Source: Gimesia sp. (GTDB taxonomy: Bacteria; Planctomycetota; Planctomycetia; Planctomycetales; Planctomycetaceae). Taken from it: DNA of 35,816 nt. Under the pieces are notes generated by a model. It did not search any database. It had not been told where the DNA came from and saw nothing but the letters and a program-made list of their open reading frames with translations. A program made the position numbers and the translations under genes. Location: the NCBI GenBank assembly GCA_002706765.1, contig PAJV01000036.1, positions 1-35,816 on the forward strand, in the 5' to 3' direction. Shown here piece by piece: positions 35,079 to 35,816 of the stretch (position 1 is the first letter of the stretch; every line of letters begins with the position of its first letter).

Positions 35079-35798
35079 TTATTGCATGTTCTGCAGAATG
35101 CGGTTTATTGACTGCTTTCGCTGCTCTGCTGAATCACTCACGGAAACGAGCTCGCCTGTAAACTGATACCGCTTAATCGGCTTCTGTTCCGCTGGCACCG
35201 TCTGAGGTACTGCCTGTGGCTCTGGTTTCGCTTCTGGCTGGTCTTCTCTGGTCTCGGGCCGAAATACCCGCAGGGCAGAGTAGGCACGCTTACGCCATTT
35301 CTTATTTGTTACCCGGTCGAGCTGGTAATTGAGTGTTTTGAGGTACTCAGTACGCTCTTTGCGTCCTTCAATCACGTTGAATTCTTTGGGCATGTCGTAT
35401 TCATCTGCAGGCTTCCAGCCAGTAGGAATGTTGACTTGCACAATACCGAAACCGCCAACCGCCTCAACAACGACATACCATGACTTCACAGTTCCATCTT
35501 GCGACCTGCTGAGAATCCTTTGGTTTCCGTCGATGGCTGCTATCTTGGCAATCTCTTTGTTTTTGAGCTTCTGAAAAATCGACGGTAATGCTTTCCAGCT
35601 GCACGATGCATCGAAATTACTGGGGATGTCTACTAGATAGATCGGTCCGAATTCCTTTTTACGCTCCTGACTGCTTACCGGATCGGCTTCAACTGTTTCA
35701 GGCTGCTTTGGATCCTTCTTATCCGGTACTCGATCGAGAGCAAACCCGATGTAAAACCTGTGCTCTTTGTACTGGTCGTCAGTCAGAGCTTGATTCAT
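35079..35798 (-). CDS. Unrecognised element gene, possibly 5'-truncated by the window edge
   Basis: At least 239 residues are visible, from an ATG at 35798. The frame stays open to the window edge and that ATG has no good ribosome-binding site, so the real start may lie beyond 35816. The sequence has no signal peptide or membrane helix. A central part with strand-like stretches (IAAIDGNQRILSRSQ, SWYVVVEAVGGFGIVQVNIPTGW) is followed by a Pro/Glu/Gln-rich linker (about 183-210) and a short C-terminal tail (RYQFTGELVSVSDSAEQRKQSINRILQNMQ). I know no family. Its position behind the integrase places it in the mobile element. Confidence 0.6.
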   Translation of the reverse strand: MNQALTDDQYKEHRFYIGFALDRVPDKKDPKQPETVEADPVSSQERKKEFGPIYLVDIPSNFDASCSWKALPSIFQKLKNKEIAKIAAIDGNQRILSRSQDGTVKSWYVVVEAVGGFGIVQVNIPTGWKPADEYDMPKEFNVIEGRKERTEYLKTLNYQLDRVTNKKWRKRAYSALRVFRPETREDQPEAKPEPQAVPQTVPAEQKPIKRYQFTGELVSVSDSAEQRKQSINRILQNMQ

Positions 35799-35816
35799 CA
35801 AAGCGACTTCATGCCG

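Overview
The window looks like chromosomal DNA of a planctomycete, closest in style to Gimesia and its relatives (Planctomycetaceae). This rests on gene content, not on a database search. The pointers are a secreted beta-propeller/HEAT/CxxCH protein of the kind typical of the PVC group, paired exported PQQ-propeller proteins, a Ser/Thr kinase with a planctomycete-style N-terminal segment, a MoxR ATPase beside a cyclase-fold/DUF4159 protein, a DUF6717-like protein, moderate G+C and generous intergenic spacing. No rRNA, CRISPR array or insertion sequence was seen.

Layout: 1-400 holds no convincing gene but has a strong hairpin. 401-3197 carries a radical SAM/SPASM protein (-) and, divergently, NagA (+). 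3567-9439 carries a Ser/Thr kinase with a degenerate receiver-like tail (+), a solitary MoxR ATPase (-), and divergently a secreted cyclase-fold protein with two DUF4159 domains followed by a small membrane zinc-ribbon protein (+). 9692-14910 (all -) holds an ALG5/DPM1-like glycosyltransferase and a translationally coupled pair of exported PQQ-propeller proteins ended by a classic terminator. 15202-18738 (+) is metabolic: hemB, then argD-argF with a leader ORF, an ARG-box-like site and possible alternative hairpins. 19347-23299 (-) holds a YeiH-type transporter and a DsbD-like thiol reductase with a duplicated N-terminal domain. 23598-29318 (+) holds a single-heme protein, the large PVC heme protein and an orphan DNA methyltransferase. 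29691-33515 holds a tandem universal stress protein, a secreted PL14-like polysaccharide lyase, a four-helix membrane protein and a DUF6717-like protein.

From 33622 to the right edge there is a tRNA-Arg(CCT) gene with a tyrosine integrase pointing at its 3' end and an unrecognised gene behind it. This is the usual arrangement of an integrative element inserted in a tRNA gene, and the element runs off the window. The tRNA acceptor stem opens with a G-U pair, which could mark 3' sequence brought in by the element.

Most of the window is core planctomycete metabolism and envelope or redox biology. No complete new defence or mobile system is visible. The parts most worth following are the tRNA-Arg element, the arg regulatory region, the MoxR/DUF4159/zinc-ribbon cluster and the kinase-pseudoreceiver fusion.
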